In this document: piece by piece, positions 1-8,221 of the stretch
Numbering within the stretch: the stretch's first letter is position 1
Layout of the letters: each line of letters begins with the position of its first letter
Assembly: GCA_020060485.1 (NCBI GenBank)
Contig: JAGVAB010000096.1
Location: 1-49,675, forward strand
Source: Anaerolineales bacterium
GTDB lineage: Bacteria > Chloroflexota > Anaerolineae > Anaerolineales > Anaerolineaceae
Direction of reading: 5' to 3'
Length of the DNA: 49,675 nt
Translations under genes and position numbers: made by a program
The notes under the pieces: model-generated
Seen by the model: the letters and a program-made list of their open reading frames with translations, nothing else
Databases searched by the model: none
Told to the model about the DNA's origin: nothing

Positions 1-1411
1 GTGCCTTATATGCCACTTCCCACAAAGCCTGATACAGAACGGTAGGCGGCACTTTTACCGCATCAAGAATGCTTTGCTTTTTTGTTGTACCTTCCACAGA
101 GCGTTCTCCCTGCCAGCGGATAAGCAGCAGTTCAACGCAGCGCTCATAAACCTCAGCCCTTGTATCGGGCAGGCTGCCAAAATGAGTGTGAACCACGGCC
201 ATGATCGTCAAAATCAGCGGAAAAGCCGCAATATCGATCAAACGCCGCCGATCACCAGGCTGCAAATTCTCCAGCAATTCTTTTCGCTTTCGTTCATATT
301 CATCAGCCCGGGAACGTTCAATTGTGCCGAGTTCGGAATACCATGCATTCACAAAATACTCGATTTTGGAGCGGCTCAATAATGCCAGTTCATGGGTCTC
401 CCAGCCAGTCAATTTCCACGCCGCGTCATTGCGATAGGAAAAAGTGCGGCAAGTCACCAGATAGTAATTGAATGAATTGCGGCAATATTTTTCAACAAAA
501 TCTGTGATCGCCTGCACAACGACTGGACGCAACTTCATATTGGCGACTTCATCAAGCCCGTCAAACATGACCAATGCACCAGCGTTTGTCAATTCAGTCA
601 ATGCACTTGCCGCGAAATCCGCCGCACATGCATCCTTTTGAAGAGACTGGACAAGATATTCCTCAACCATTTCTGCATTTCCAGATCGGCAGTCTGGTGG
701 AATTGTTTCAGAAAAGCGGCCCAAAGAGATCATAAATGGAATAAGCGGCCTTCCCTTCCAGTCCTCGGGCAATTCTGTGTCTGGCAAAAGGCAAGCCTTG
801 GCCATGCATAAGGCAAGGTAACGAACAAATGTGGATTTTCCTGTACCGGGCAAACCCAGCAAAACCATTCGGCGCTTGTCACTGCCTGTCCACGCCGCAA
901 GGGCACTTAACGATTCCTTCTCGCCGAGGCCCTCATCTTTCAATTTTTCCTTTGGGGTACGGGTATCCAATGAAATGTATAACTTTTCCAGCGACATACC
1001 GCCGCGATTGGGATCGGACGCACTGGGGTCAAGCCCAACCAGGCGCATATTGGAGCATTCTTTGATGATGAAGCGCAAATACCTCTCGCGGGCATCCATC
1101 GGATCAACTGGTGGTACAGGTTCAACCGGTTCTATCGGTGAGGGAGTGGGTTTGGGGTCAGGCGATCCTGACTCTGGCATATGCTTGTCGCGCATTTTTG
1201 CAACTTGAAGTATCGCTTGCATGGCGAAAATCAGCATGGCTCCGATCACCACAATATAGACAAGCCAGCGATATTCGACTGGAATAGAGGCCCCAACTGC
1301 GCCAAGCACGATAACCACGAGCAAGGCAAACGCCAGGATAGCCGTTAATTTGCCAGCCAGAGTATCAAAAAAGTCCTTTAGATATTGGAATGCTTCATTC
1401 CAGTCAGGCAT
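1..1411 (-). CDS. Membrane-anchored NACHT-domain NTPase (3' end outside window)
   Basis: The reading frame is open from an ATG at 1411 to the window edge, giving the first 470 residues. Residues about 22-40 and 48-70 are two hydrophobic helices, followed by a Pro-rich linker (about 78-105). A NACHT-type STAND NTPase domain follows: Walker A GLPGTGKST at residues 186-194 (bases 830-856) and Walker B LVMFDGLDEV at 280-289 (bases 545-574). The start is supported by a GGAGGGA ribosome binding site 4 bases upstream. The C-terminal sensor or effector part lies beyond the edge, so the job is unknown. In bacteria, NACHT proteins are known as signalling ATPases, many of them antiviral. Membrane anchoring suggests either an effector at the membrane or a sensor of envelope damage; this is inference. 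The gene lies downstream of a tRNA-Asp and its repeat array, a common place for accessory genes. Confidence 0.85.
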   Translation of the reverse strand, partial: MPDWNEAFQYLKDFFDTLAGKLTAILAFALLVVIVLGAVGASIPVEYRWLVYIVVIGAMLIFAMQAILQVAKMRDKHMPESGSPDPKPTPSPIEPVEPVPPVDPMDARERYLRFIIKECSNMRLVGLDPSASDPNRGGMSLEKLYISLDTRTPKEKLKDEGLGEKESLSALAAWTGSDKRRMVLLGLPGTGKSTFVRYLALCMAKACLLPDTELPEDWKGRPLIPFMISLGRFSETIPPDCRSGNAEMVEEYLVQSLQKDACAADFAASALTELTNAGALVMFDGLDEVANMKLRPVVVQAITDFVEKYCRNSFNYYLVTCRTFSYRNDAAWKLTGWETHELALLSRSKIEYFVNAWYSELGTIERSRADEYERKRKELLENLQPGDRRRLIDIAAFPLILTIMAVVHTHFGSLPDTRAEVYERCVELLLIRWQGERSVEGTTKKQSILDAVKVPPTVLYQALWEVAYKA

Positions 1412-2168
1412 ATATCCCTCCGCTGATTTCTGACGAATGATTCAATAATTGCCTGTTGCCATTATACAATGTCTGAAAGAAAATACTTCGTTCACTTCTC
1501 TTAACACGTTAACATGAGAACAGGCGCATCCTTTGATAAAGGCAGGGTTATAAATCCGACCCTCTTCCCTGCGGGAGTGCTTCGCGAGTGCCCCGCGATC
1601 TCGATCCTCAAAGTGCCACTCCAGGCGGCCACTTCGACAAGCTCAGTATCCGGTTTGAGATGCCCGCAGCGGGGACGACGGGACGCGAATACCACACCAT
1701 GCATGCTCCCTTGCGGGAGTGCTTCGCGAGCGACCCGCAATCTCAATCCTCAAAGTGCCACTCCAGGCGGCCACTTCGACAGGCTCAGTGTCCGGTTTGA
1801 GATGCCCGCAGCGGGGACGACGGGACGCGAATACCACACCATGCATGCTCCCTTGCGGGAGTGCTTCGCGAGTGCCCCGCGATCTCGACACCCAAGGCAC
1901 CACTCCAGGCGGCCACTTCGACAAGCTCAGTGTCCGGTTTGATATGCTCAGAGCGGGGACGACGGGGCGCGTCTCACGACCGCAATGCTCCCTTGCGGGA
2001 GTGCTTCGCGAGCGATCCGCGATCCCAATCCTCAAAGTGCCACTCCAGGCGGCCACTTCGACAGGCTCAGTATCCGGTTTGAGATGCCCGCAGCAGGGAC
2101 GACGGGACGCGTCTCACACCATGCATGCTCTCTTGCGGGAGTGCTTCGCGAGTGCCCCGCGATCTCAC

Positions 2169-2198
2169 AAAAAAAGAGCCCCAGTTGAGGGACTCTTT
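2169..2198 (-). terminator. Terminator-like hairpin inside the repeat array
   Basis: On the minus strand this is an AAAGAG/CTCTTT and CCC/GGG stem with one mismatch and a six-base loop, followed by seven Ts. It sits directly 3' of the tRNA-Asp-like fragment at 2211, in the same relative position as the terminator of the intact tRNA gene. Confidence 0.6.
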
Positions 2199-2288
2199 GC
2201 TCGGCTTATAGCGGGGACGACGGGACGCGAATACCACACCATGCATGCTCCCTTGCGGGAGTGCTTCGCGAGTGCCCCGCGATCTCAC

Positions 2289-2316
2289 AAAAAAAGAGCT
2301 CCCGGTTGGGAACTCT
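2289..2316 (-). terminator. Second terminator hairpin inside the repeat array
   Basis: The stem is AGAGTTCCC/GGGAGCTCT on the minus strand (nine pairs including one G-T) with a four-base loop, followed by a run of T. It lies just 3' of the degenerate tRNA fragment at 2328, so each fragment here kept or gained its own terminator. Confidence 0.7.
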
Positions 2317-2380
2317 CTCTACTCAGAGCGGGGACGACGGGACTTGAATATCATGCCCTCAATGGGTACGCGCAATCTTA

Positions 2381-2409
2381 AAAATAAAGACCCTCAAAAT
2401 GAGGGTCTT
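2381..2409 (-). terminator. Rho-independent terminator of tRNA-Asp
   Basis: A perfect nine-pair stem AAGACCCTC/GAGGGTCTT with a five-base loop is followed on the minus strand by TATTTTT. It begins nine bases after the last base of the tRNA. Confidence 0.85.
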
Positions 2410-2417
2410 ACTCAGAG

Positions 2418-2492
2418 CGGGGACGACGGGACTCGAACCCGCGATCTCGGCCTTGACAGGGCCGCATGTTGAACCAACTACACCACGCCCCC
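2418..2492 (-). tRNA. tRNA-Asp (GTC)
   Basis: The minus strand folds into a complete cloverleaf. The acceptor stem is GGGGGCG with CGTCCCC, one G-T pair. The anticodon stem CGGCC/GGCCG encloses loop CTGTCAA with anticodon GTC, and the T-arm carries TTCGAGT. The discriminator base is G, as usual for tRNA-Asp. CCA is not encoded. A promoter lies upstream (2503-2531) and a terminator immediately downstream. Fragments of its 3' half recur at 1571-2345. Confidence 0.95.
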
Positions 2493-2502
2493 GAGCCCAA
2501 GT

Positions 2503-2531
2503 AGTTTATCACAGCTCAAAGCCCTCGTCAA
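2503..2531 (-). promoter_or_regulatory. Sigma70-type promoter of tRNA-Asp
   Basis: On the minus strand, TTGACG (2526-2531) and TAAACT (2503-2508) are separated by exactly 17 bases. The expected transcript start is a few bases before the tRNA 5' end at 2492. Confidence 0.8.
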
Positions 2532-2595
2532 GTTTTTTCCACACCGCATCATTGCTCCCAAGGGTGAAATTTCCTCCCTTTTTCCTGGTTCGGAG

Positions 2596-2601
2596 TATAA
2601 T
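2596..2601 (+). promoter_or_regulatory. -10 element upstream of the M20 peptidase gene
   Basis: A consensus TATAAT lies 35 bases before the ATG. I do not see a good -35 box at the usual distance. Confidence 0.55.
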
Positions 2602-2636
2602 TTGGACAGTTAATCACCGAATTAGAAGGAGCTTTC

Positions 2637-4013
2637 ATGACCATCGAATCCACATCTGCCATCCAATATGCACACGAGACCTACGACAACACGCTGGCTG
2701 AGTTAAAAAGCCTTGTTGGCATTCCCTCTGTATCCACCGATCCCCTTCATCAGACAGACATGTACCGCGCAGCCGAATGGCTTGAAAAGAAATTCAGCAG
2801 CCTGGGACTTGAGGCCCGCGTCTTCAAGACCCGCAAGCACCCCGTGGTCTTTGCCCAATATCAATGTTCGCCTCAGGCCCCAACCGTTCTGGTCTACGGT
2901 CACTATGATGTGCAGCCGCCCGACCCCCTTGAACTCTGGGAAACAGAACCATTCACACCCGCCATGCGCGGCGACCATCTCTTTGGGCGAGGCGCATCCG
3001 ACATGAAGGGACAGGTCATTGCCAGCATCAAGGCAGTCGAATCCCTGCTGCACACCAACAACCTCAATGTCAATGTCAAATTCCTGATCGAAGGCGAAGA
3101 AGAGATCGGCTCTCCCAGCTTGCGGGAATTCCTCGAACAGAACCGGGAGCTTCTGGCAGCGGATATTGCGCTGAATCCCGATGCCGGGATGATCTCACCC
3201 GAAAGCCCCACCATCACCCTCGGTTTGCGCGGCATCGCCCACCTGGAGATCCGCATCAACGGCCCCAAAGCCGACCTTCATTCCGGCATGTTCGGCGGCA
3301 TCGTCCACAACCCTGCCCAGGTACTCTGTGATCTGTTGTCTGGCCTACATGACGAAAACGGCCAGGTCACTCTGCCCGGCTTTTATGATCGCGTGCGTGT
3401 ACTGACGGACGAAGAAAAAGCAGAGCTCGCCCGTTTGCCGATGACCGATGCAACCTATCTCAAACAAACCGGTGTGCCCAAACTGTGGGGAGAAGCCGGT
3501 TTCACGCCAGTGGAAAGATTGGGCGCCAGGCCAACCCTGGAGATCAACGGCCTGTATTCCGGCTACATTGGAGAAGGTTCAAAAACCATCATCCCCTCGT
3601 ATGCCATGGGCAAGATCTCATTACGCCTGGTGCCAAACCAGGACCCGGATGAAGTCCGGCAGCAACTGACCCAATATCTGGAAAGCCGCATGCCCGACAC
3701 CGTCACCTGGGAATTGATCGGCCACCGCGGTGCGCCGGCTTCCTTGATCGAGCGCGATCTGCCGGCCACAAAAGCATTGATCAATGCCCTGGAAACCGTT
3801 TGGGAAACCCCGCCGGTGTTCAAGCTGGAAGGCGGCAGCGTGCCTGTTGTGGCAAGCATGGAGCAAACCCTGGGCCTGAAATCTGTTCTGACCGGCTTTG
3901 GCCTGCCTGAAGACAATATCCACTCGCCCAACGAAAGATTGCACATCCCAACCTGGAAGAAGGGCATCGACACCCTGATCCACTTTTTTATCAATATGAA
4001 TCATACGAATTGA
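2637..4013 (+). CDS. M20-family metallopeptidase (dipeptidase type)
   Basis: 458 residues, the usual size for M20 dipeptidases of the ArgE/DapE/CPG2 group, which hydrolyse peptide or amide bonds with a two-metal centre in the cytoplasm. The metal and catalytic motifs are visible in order: H89-x-D91 in GHYDVQPPDP, D122 in ASDMKGQ, the EGEEEIGSPS stretch near 152-160, D182 in NPDAGM, and a late His in NIHSPNERL near 427. The ATG follows AGAAGGAG, and a TATAAT lies upstream. The DUF1385 gene starts within ten bases of the stop, so the two are probably co-transcribed. The exact substrate cannot be told; a cysteinylglycine-type or broad dipeptidase is most likely. Confidence 0.93.
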   Translation: MTIESTSAIQYAHETYDNTLAELKSLVGIPSVSTDPLHQTDMYRAAEWLEKKFSSLGLEARVFKTRKHPVVFAQYQCSPQAPTVLVYGHYDVQPPDPLELWETEPFTPAMRGDHLFGRGASDMKGQVIASIKAVESLLHTNNLNVNVKFLIEGEEEIGSPSLREFLEQNRELLAADIALNPDAGMISPESPTITLGLRGIAHLEIRINGPKADLHSGMFGGIVHNPAQVLCDLLSGLHDENGQVTLPGFYDRVRVLTDEEKAELARLPMTDATYLKQTGVPKLWGEAGFTPVERLGARPTLEINGLYSGYIGEGSKTIIPSYAMGKISLRLVPNQDPDEVRQQLTQYLESRMPDTVTWELIGHRGAPASLIERDLPATKALINALETVWETPPVFKLEGGSVPVVASMEQTLGLKSVLTGFGLPEDNIHSPNERLHIPTWKKGIDTLIHFFINMNHTN

Positions 4014-4022
4014 GTGGTTGAA

Positions 4023-4910
4023 ATGGAAAAATTGCGTTTACCATCTTATGGCGGCCAGGCCCTCATGGAAGGCGTCCTGATGCGTGGCGGCAGCCATGTC
4101 GCCGCTGCCTTGCGCCTGCCCGATGGCAGGATTGAAATTGTCAATGAAAAACTCTCCGGTATTTATAACAGCCGCATCAGGAAGATTCCCTTTCTGCGCG
4201 GCCTGGTAGTCCTCTGGGATGCTCTGGTGCTTGGCACCCGCTTCCTCACCATCTCTGCCAACGCCCAAACCGGTGACGATGAAAAGATCGAAGGCCCAAC
4301 CCTTTACATCACCCTCTTCATCTCGCTCGCCCTGGCAGTGCTGCTCTTCTTTCTGGCGCCGGCTGCACTGGGACAATGGCTGGGCAAGCTCTTTGGCTGG
4401 AATGCCTGGATCAGCAATATCCTTGAGGGCATTGTGCGCCTCCTGTTCGCCGTGGTTTACATTCTGGCCATCGGGAAAATGCCGGAAATCCAACGCGTAT
4501 TCGCCTACCACGGCGCAGAGCACAAGACCATCAATGCTTTTGAAGATGGGGCAGAATTAACCCCGCAGATTGTGCAATCCTATTCACTGGAACATCCACG
4601 CTGTGGAACCGCTTTTTTGCTCACCTTGATCCTTTTGTCCCTGGTGTTTTTTGCATCTTTGGGGCCGTTGAGCCTGCTTTGGCGTATGGCTACACGCATT
4701 CTTTTCCTGCCTCTATTGGCCTGTATCGCCTATGAATACATCCGCTGGACGGGCAGCCACCTCGAATCCCCGCTGGTGCGCTGGTTGATCCGCCCCAACC
4801 TGGCACTGCAAAGACTGGTCACCAAACCGCCAACCCTGGAAATGCTGGAGGTCTCCATCGCAGCCTTCAATGCCATGTATGAGCTGGAAAACCCTGCGCC
4901 AAATTCATAA
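4023..4910 (+). CDS. DUF1385 (YqhQ-like) membrane protein
   Basis: About 295 residues carrying the family signatures GGQALMEGVLMRG near the N-terminus, YHGAEHKTINAFE in the middle, and HPRCGTAFLL before the last membrane segments. Four or five hydrophobic helices are visible, two of them around residues 100-155 and two around 195-240. The family is conserved, often near DNA-uptake or translation genes, but has no settled biochemical function; the conserved Glu, His and Cys residues hint at metal binding. The ATG at 4023 is preferred; an in-frame GTG at 4014 directly after the upstream stop is possible. Neither has a clear ribosome binding site, so translation is probably coupled to the M20 gene. 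Confidence 0.88.
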   Translation: MEKLRLPSYGGQALMEGVLMRGGSHVAAALRLPDGRIEIVNEKLSGIYNSRIRKIPFLRGLVVLWDALVLGTRFLTISANAQTGDDEKIEGPTLYITLFISLALAVLLFFLAPAALGQWLGKLFGWNAWISNILEGIVRLLFAVVYILAIGKMPEIQRVFAYHGAEHKTINAFEDGAELTPQIVQSYSLEHPRCGTAFLLTLILLSLVFFASLGPLSLLWRMATRILFLPLLACIAYEYIRWTGSHLESPLVRWLIRPNLALQRLVTKPPTLEMLEVSIAAFNAMYELENPAPNS

Positions 4911-5029
4911 CGTCCGGCATGATATGAGCACCTTGCCCGCTACCCACGCTTCCATTCGCTCTCAGAGATGGGGCTTTCAACCCATTCAACACGCCTCTCT
5001 CCCGGCGGCAAAATCGCAAGCAGCTATGC

Positions 5030-5035
5030 TATACT
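5030..5035 (+). promoter_or_regulatory. -10 element for the comEA-dgkA gene group
   Basis: TATACT lies 23 bases before the comEA start, followed by a strong AGGAGG. The 148 bases between the DUF1385 gene and comEA hold nothing else I can recognise. Confidence 0.45.
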
Positions 5036-5058
5036 GGTAAAGAAAATAGGAGGCGACC

Positions 5059-5613
5059 ATGAAGAATTTGCCAAGTATTGCTTTGGGGCTGGTTTGCGGA
5101 CTCCTGGCCGCTGGTCTGATCATTCTGGTTTCCTCACCGCCAAGGGGCGTTCCTGTCGCACTCTCTCCCAGACCGACTGCCGCGCCTTTGATGGTGCATG
5201 TTGCAGGGGCAGTTGAAGCGCCGGGTGTTTATGAAATGCCGCTGAACAGCCGCATCCAGGATGCCATACAAAAGGCAGGCGGCAGTCTGCCGGATGCCAA
5301 CATCAATGCGCTCAATCTGGCCGACAAAGTAATTGACGGGCAAAAGATCATTGTGCCGGTCATTGGAGAAGACTCTGCGGAAACATCTTCTTCTGCCTCA
5401 AAACCGGATGAACCAACCGGTCTGATCAATCTCAATACTGCCAGTCAATCCGAACTGGAGACCCTTCCCGGCATTGGCCCTGCGAAAGCCGCCGCCATCA
5501 TTGACTTCCGCAACACCAATGGCCCTTTCCAAAGCCTGGAAGACCTGATGCAAATCCCGGGCATAGGGGCAAATATTTGTGAAGATATCAAAGACTTGAT
5601 CATTATTCAATGA
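5059..5613 (+). CDS. comEA: ComEA-type DNA-binding competence protein
   Basis: 184 residues. A single membrane helix at about 5-27 leaves the rest outside the membrane. Residues about 44-100 form an SLBB domain (VHVAGAVEAPGVYE). Residues about 121-180 hold two helix-hairpin-helix motifs (LPGIGPAKAAAI and IPGIGANICEDI). This domain order is typical of ComEA, the receptor that binds double-stranded DNA at the surface during natural transformation. The ATG follows AGGAGGCGACC. The gene heads a run with yqeY, pgpH, ybeY and dgkA. ComEC, the usual channel partner, is not in the window, so competence itself is not shown. Confidence 0.92.
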   Translation: MKNLPSIALGLVCGLLAAGLIILVSSPPRGVPVALSPRPTAAPLMVHVAGAVEAPGVYEMPLNSRIQDAIQKAGGSLPDANINALNLADKVIDGQKIIVPVIGEDSAETSSSASKPDEPTGLINLNTASQSELETLPGIGPAKAAAIIDFRNTNGPFQSLEDLMQIPGIGANICEDIKDLIIIQ

Positions 5614-5649
5614 ACAGCTTATGAAAACGTACAACAAAAGGAATAATTG

Positions 5650-6093
5650 ATGGATACCAGACAAAAACTTGAAGATGGTCTGAAAGACGCCATGCGCTCC
5701 GGCGATCAAACCGCCAAGAATGTGATCCGGCTCGTGCTCACCAATCTCAAATTTATTGAAGTTGACCATGGAAAGCAGGACGAAAGCGGTGTGGTCGCCT
5801 TGATCCACAAGGAGATCAAAATGCGCCAGGAATCCATTCATGAAGCAGAAAAAGGCGAACGCCAGGACATCATTGAAAAAAATGAAATTGAAATAAAATT
5901 CCTGGAAACCTTTTTGCCCAAACAAATCTCGGAGGCTGAACTCCGGAACATGGTGAATGAAGTAATTGCACAGACGGGGGCCTCCAGCATGAAGGACATG
6001 GGCACCGTCATGAAGGCACTGTCAGCGCGGGTTCAGGGTCAGGCGCCCAATAACCTGGTCAGCCAGATCGTAAAAGAGTTGCTTTCGAAATAA
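5650..6093 (+). CDS. yqeY: YqeY/GatB-tail domain protein
   Basis: 147 residues, the full length of the YqeY family, with the helical N-terminal part (LEDGLKDAMRSGD, NVIRLVLTNLKFIE) and the C-terminal GatB-tail-like three-helix part (LPKQISEAELRNMVNEVI, GTVMKALSARVQGQA). The fold resembles the tail of the tRNA amidotransferase subunit GatB, and a role in tRNA metabolism is assumed but unproven. The ATG at 5650 follows AAGGAA at a proper distance; a TTG one codon earlier is less likely. It lies 36 bases after comEA and one base before pgpH. Confidence 0.92.
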   Translation: MDTRQKLEDGLKDAMRSGDQTAKNVIRLVLTNLKFIEVDHGKQDESGVVALIHKEIKMRQESIHEAEKGERQDIIEKNEIEIKFLETFLPKQISEAELRNMVNEVIAQTGASSMKDMGTVMKALSARVQGQAPNNLVSQIVKELLSK

Positions 6094-6094
6094 G

Positions 6095-8221
6095 GTGGTC
6101 GCTTTGCCGTCTCGCAGTTTGATTACCGGCGTTCTTGAGAAGAACAGGAGATTCACCCAGCTTGTGATTTTAGCCATCACAAGTGTCTTGACTGCATTGG
6201 TACTCATCAATCCCTTTTCCCTGGGCGCCTCGGCCGACACCTATGAAATCGGCGATGTTTCTTCTCAAGACATCCAGGCGCCACAGACCTTGTCATTTGT
6301 CTCGGACGTCCTGACCGAACAAGCGCGCAAGGAAGCCGAATTAAATATCAGCCCCATCTACCTGCCAGCAGATCCTGGCATCACCAGACGGCAAATTGAA
6401 AACTTGCGGAACGCCATCAATTTCATCAATGTTGTAAGGGATGATGCCTATGCGGCCCGCCAGCAAAAACTGGAAGATCTTGCCCGAATTGCCAATATCA
6501 ATTTGCATGAAGAGCTTGCCGGCAAGATCCTTGACCTGAGCCAGAACCGCTGGGAAGACACTCAACTGGAAGCGCTGGTTGTGCTTGAGCAGGCGATGCG
6601 GAGCACGATTCGTGAAAACCAGGTTCTGGAAACCCGCAGGGCTGTCCCAACCCTGATAGATTTTAATCTCCCCGAAAATCAGTCCATGATCATTGAAGAA
6701 CTGGTCAAACCATTCATAACGGCCACCAGCCTGTACAGCGAAGAACAGACCCAGCGTGCCAGAGAAGATGCAAAAAATTCAGTCACCGAGATCACCCGCA
6801 AGATCATTGCCGGAGAGGCCATCGTCAGCCGCGGGCAGATCATCACCCCGCTGATTCGAGAGGCCCTGGAAGAATTTGGGCTGATCCAAACCCGGAAAAG
6901 CGGAGCCAGCGCTTTTGCCGCAATTGCGCTCGTCGCACTGGCCGCAGCAATTACCATATTTTATTTCAAGAAACTCGATCCTCCATTTACCAATGAGCTC
7001 TATAGCCAGGCTGTTATTGCAGCCGGTTTTATTCTCTTCCTCTATGGCGCCCACGTTTTGACCCCCAATCGTACCGTGATCCCCTATATCTATCCGCTGC
7101 CTGCTTTTGGGCTGACAGTTGCCAGTCTTTTCCCCTCCGGATTAGGAATCATCCTGGTGATCTTGCTCAGTATCCTGGCTGCCTATGGTGCACCTTTCAG
7201 TCTTGACCTGACCCTTTTCTACATGCTTTCCGGCCTGATCGGGATCATGATCCTCGGAAAAGGCCGAAGGATTTCAAGCTTCTTTTGGGCTGGCCTTGCA
7301 ATTGGTGCATCAGGCGCAGCTGTCATTCTTGCATACCGGATACCGACCCTCACCACCGATTGGATCGGCATCTTTACCCTGGTGGGTGCATCATTCTTTA
7401 ATGGTTTTGCTTCTGCCGGACTAACCCTGTTACTACAGTTTGCTTTTTCCCAGCTCCTTGGCATCACCACTGCCATGCAATTGCTGGAATTATCCCGGCC
7501 AGACCACCCGCTGTTGCAATTGATCCTGCAAAATGCACCGGGAACCTACCAGCACAGCCTGCAAGTAGCCAATCTGGCAGAACAGGCTGCCAAGGCAATC
7601 GGCGCAGACGCATTGCTGGTGCGGGTTGGTGCGCTTCACCATGATGCCGGCAAGGCTCTTAATCCACTCTATTTCATTGAAAACCAGATCACTGGAAAAC
7701 TAAATCCGCATGACGATGTCGATCCTCAGGCAAGTTCCGCCACAATAATCCGCCATGTACCGGACGGGGTCAACCTGGCAAGAAAATACCGGTTGCCAGA
7801 AAGATTGCAGGATTTCATTCGTGAACATCATGGAACGATGGTCACAAGATATCAATACAATCAAGCGTTGATCCTGGCAGGCAATGATCCGGACAAACCC
7901 GACATTGAGGGCTTCAAATACCCTGGGCCTGTTCCGATGTCCAGGGAAACTGCATTGCTCATGCTGGCTGATGGTTGTGAGGCGCGAGCCAGAGCCGAAG
8001 TCCCCAAAAATGAAGAGGAAATTCGCAATTTAGTTAAAAGCCATTTAGAGTATATCCAGTACGAAAAGCAATTGGACCATACTGCATTAACATTAAAAGA
8101 ATTGAACCTCGTCGCGGAATCCTTTATCAGCACGTTGAAAAATACCTACCACCCGCGTTTGAAATATCCAGAACTGAGCACAAAAAGGCGCTATCAGGAA
8201 GAAAAGGATATGCTTTTATGA
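6095..8221 (+). CDS. pgpH: PgpH-type 7TM-HD phosphodiesterase (predicted c-di-AMP hydrolase)
   Basis: 708 residues. One N-terminal helix (about 21-42) is followed by a large extracytoplasmic region (about 45-270), then seven membrane helices (about 275-470), then a cytoplasmic HD domain with QHSLQVANLAE (about 485-495) and LHHDAGKALNP (about 512-523). This is the architecture of PgpH, which cleaves the second messenger c-di-AMP. The HD aspartate is kept. Translation appears to start at the GTG one base after the yqeY stop, implying coupling. Its last four bases overlap ybeY. The pgpH-ybeY-dgkA order is a widely conserved neighbourhood in Gram-positive-like bacteria. Confidence 0.93.
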   Translation: MVALPSRSLITGVLEKNRRFTQLVILAITSVLTALVLINPFSLGASADTYEIGDVSSQDIQAPQTLSFVSDVLTEQARKEAELNISPIYLPADPGITRRQIENLRNAINFINVVRDDAYAARQQKLEDLARIANINLHEELAGKILDLSQNRWEDTQLEALVVLEQAMRSTIRENQVLETRRAVPTLIDFNLPENQSMIIEELVKPFITATSLYSEEQTQRAREDAKNSVTEITRKIIAGEAIVSRGQIITPLIREALEEFGLIQTRKSGASAFAAIALVALAAAITIFYFKKLDPPFTNELYSQAVIAAGFILFLYGAHVLTPNRTVIPYIYPLPAFGLTVASLFPSGLGIILVILLSILAAYGAPFSLDLTLFYMLSGLIGIMILGKGRRISSFFWAGLAIGASGAAVILAYRIPTLTTDWIGIFTLVGASFFNGFASAGLTLLLQFAFSQLLGITTAMQLLELSRPDHPLLQLILQNAPGTYQHSLQVANLAEQAAKAIGADALLVRVGALHHDAGKALNPLYFIENQITGKLNPHDDVDPQASSATIIRHVPDGVNLARKYRLPERLQDFIREHHGTMVTRYQYNQALILAGNDPDKPDIEGFKYPGPVPMSRETALLMLADGCEARARAEVPKNEEEIRNLVKSHLEYIQYEKQLDHTALTLKELNLVAESFISTLKNTYHPRLKYPELSTKRRYQEEKDMLL

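Larger units (their letters stand above)
1571..2345 (-). repeat. Array of tRNA-Asp 3'-half copies with an inserted hairpin and REP-like segments
   Basis: A unit of about 141 bp is repeated. Copies of GCGGGAGTGCTTCGCGAG (allowing changes) start at 1571, 1713, 1855, 1995, 2135 and 2255. Copies of GCGGGGACGACGGGAC, the reverse complement of the tRNA-Asp 3' end, start at 1669, 1811, 1953, 2093 (one change), 2211 and 2328. Read on the minus strand, a unit carries the tRNA variable-loop/T-stem sequence GAGATCGCGGG, then about 44 bases with a CTCCC/GGGAG hairpin, then the rest of the T-loop and acceptor 3' strand. The insert thus sits at the T-loop of a tRNA 3' half. Four units also contain a CTCAAA...TTTGAG inverted repeat enclosing ACTTCGACARGCTCAGT, a REP-like word. 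Overlapping frames on both strands here are by-products of the repetition, and I see no gene between 1412 and 2417. Confidence 0.85.

Noticed and set aside
1571..2345. CRISPR array
   Set aside because: The repeating unit is about 141 bp and is nearly the same over its whole length; there are no unique spacers of 30-40 bases and no cas genes.
1514..2381. Long overlapping reading frames on both strands (up to 220 residues)
   Set aside because: They exist because a repeat of about 141 bp happens to lack stops; the translations are themselves repeats and change frame between units. No ribosome binding site or family match.
1571..2492. Phage or island attachment sites made by repeated integration at tRNA-Asp
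   Set aside because: Direct copies of a tRNA 3' end fit this idea, but no integrase or mobile gene lies between copies and the units are too short. Kept only as an alternative in the findings.
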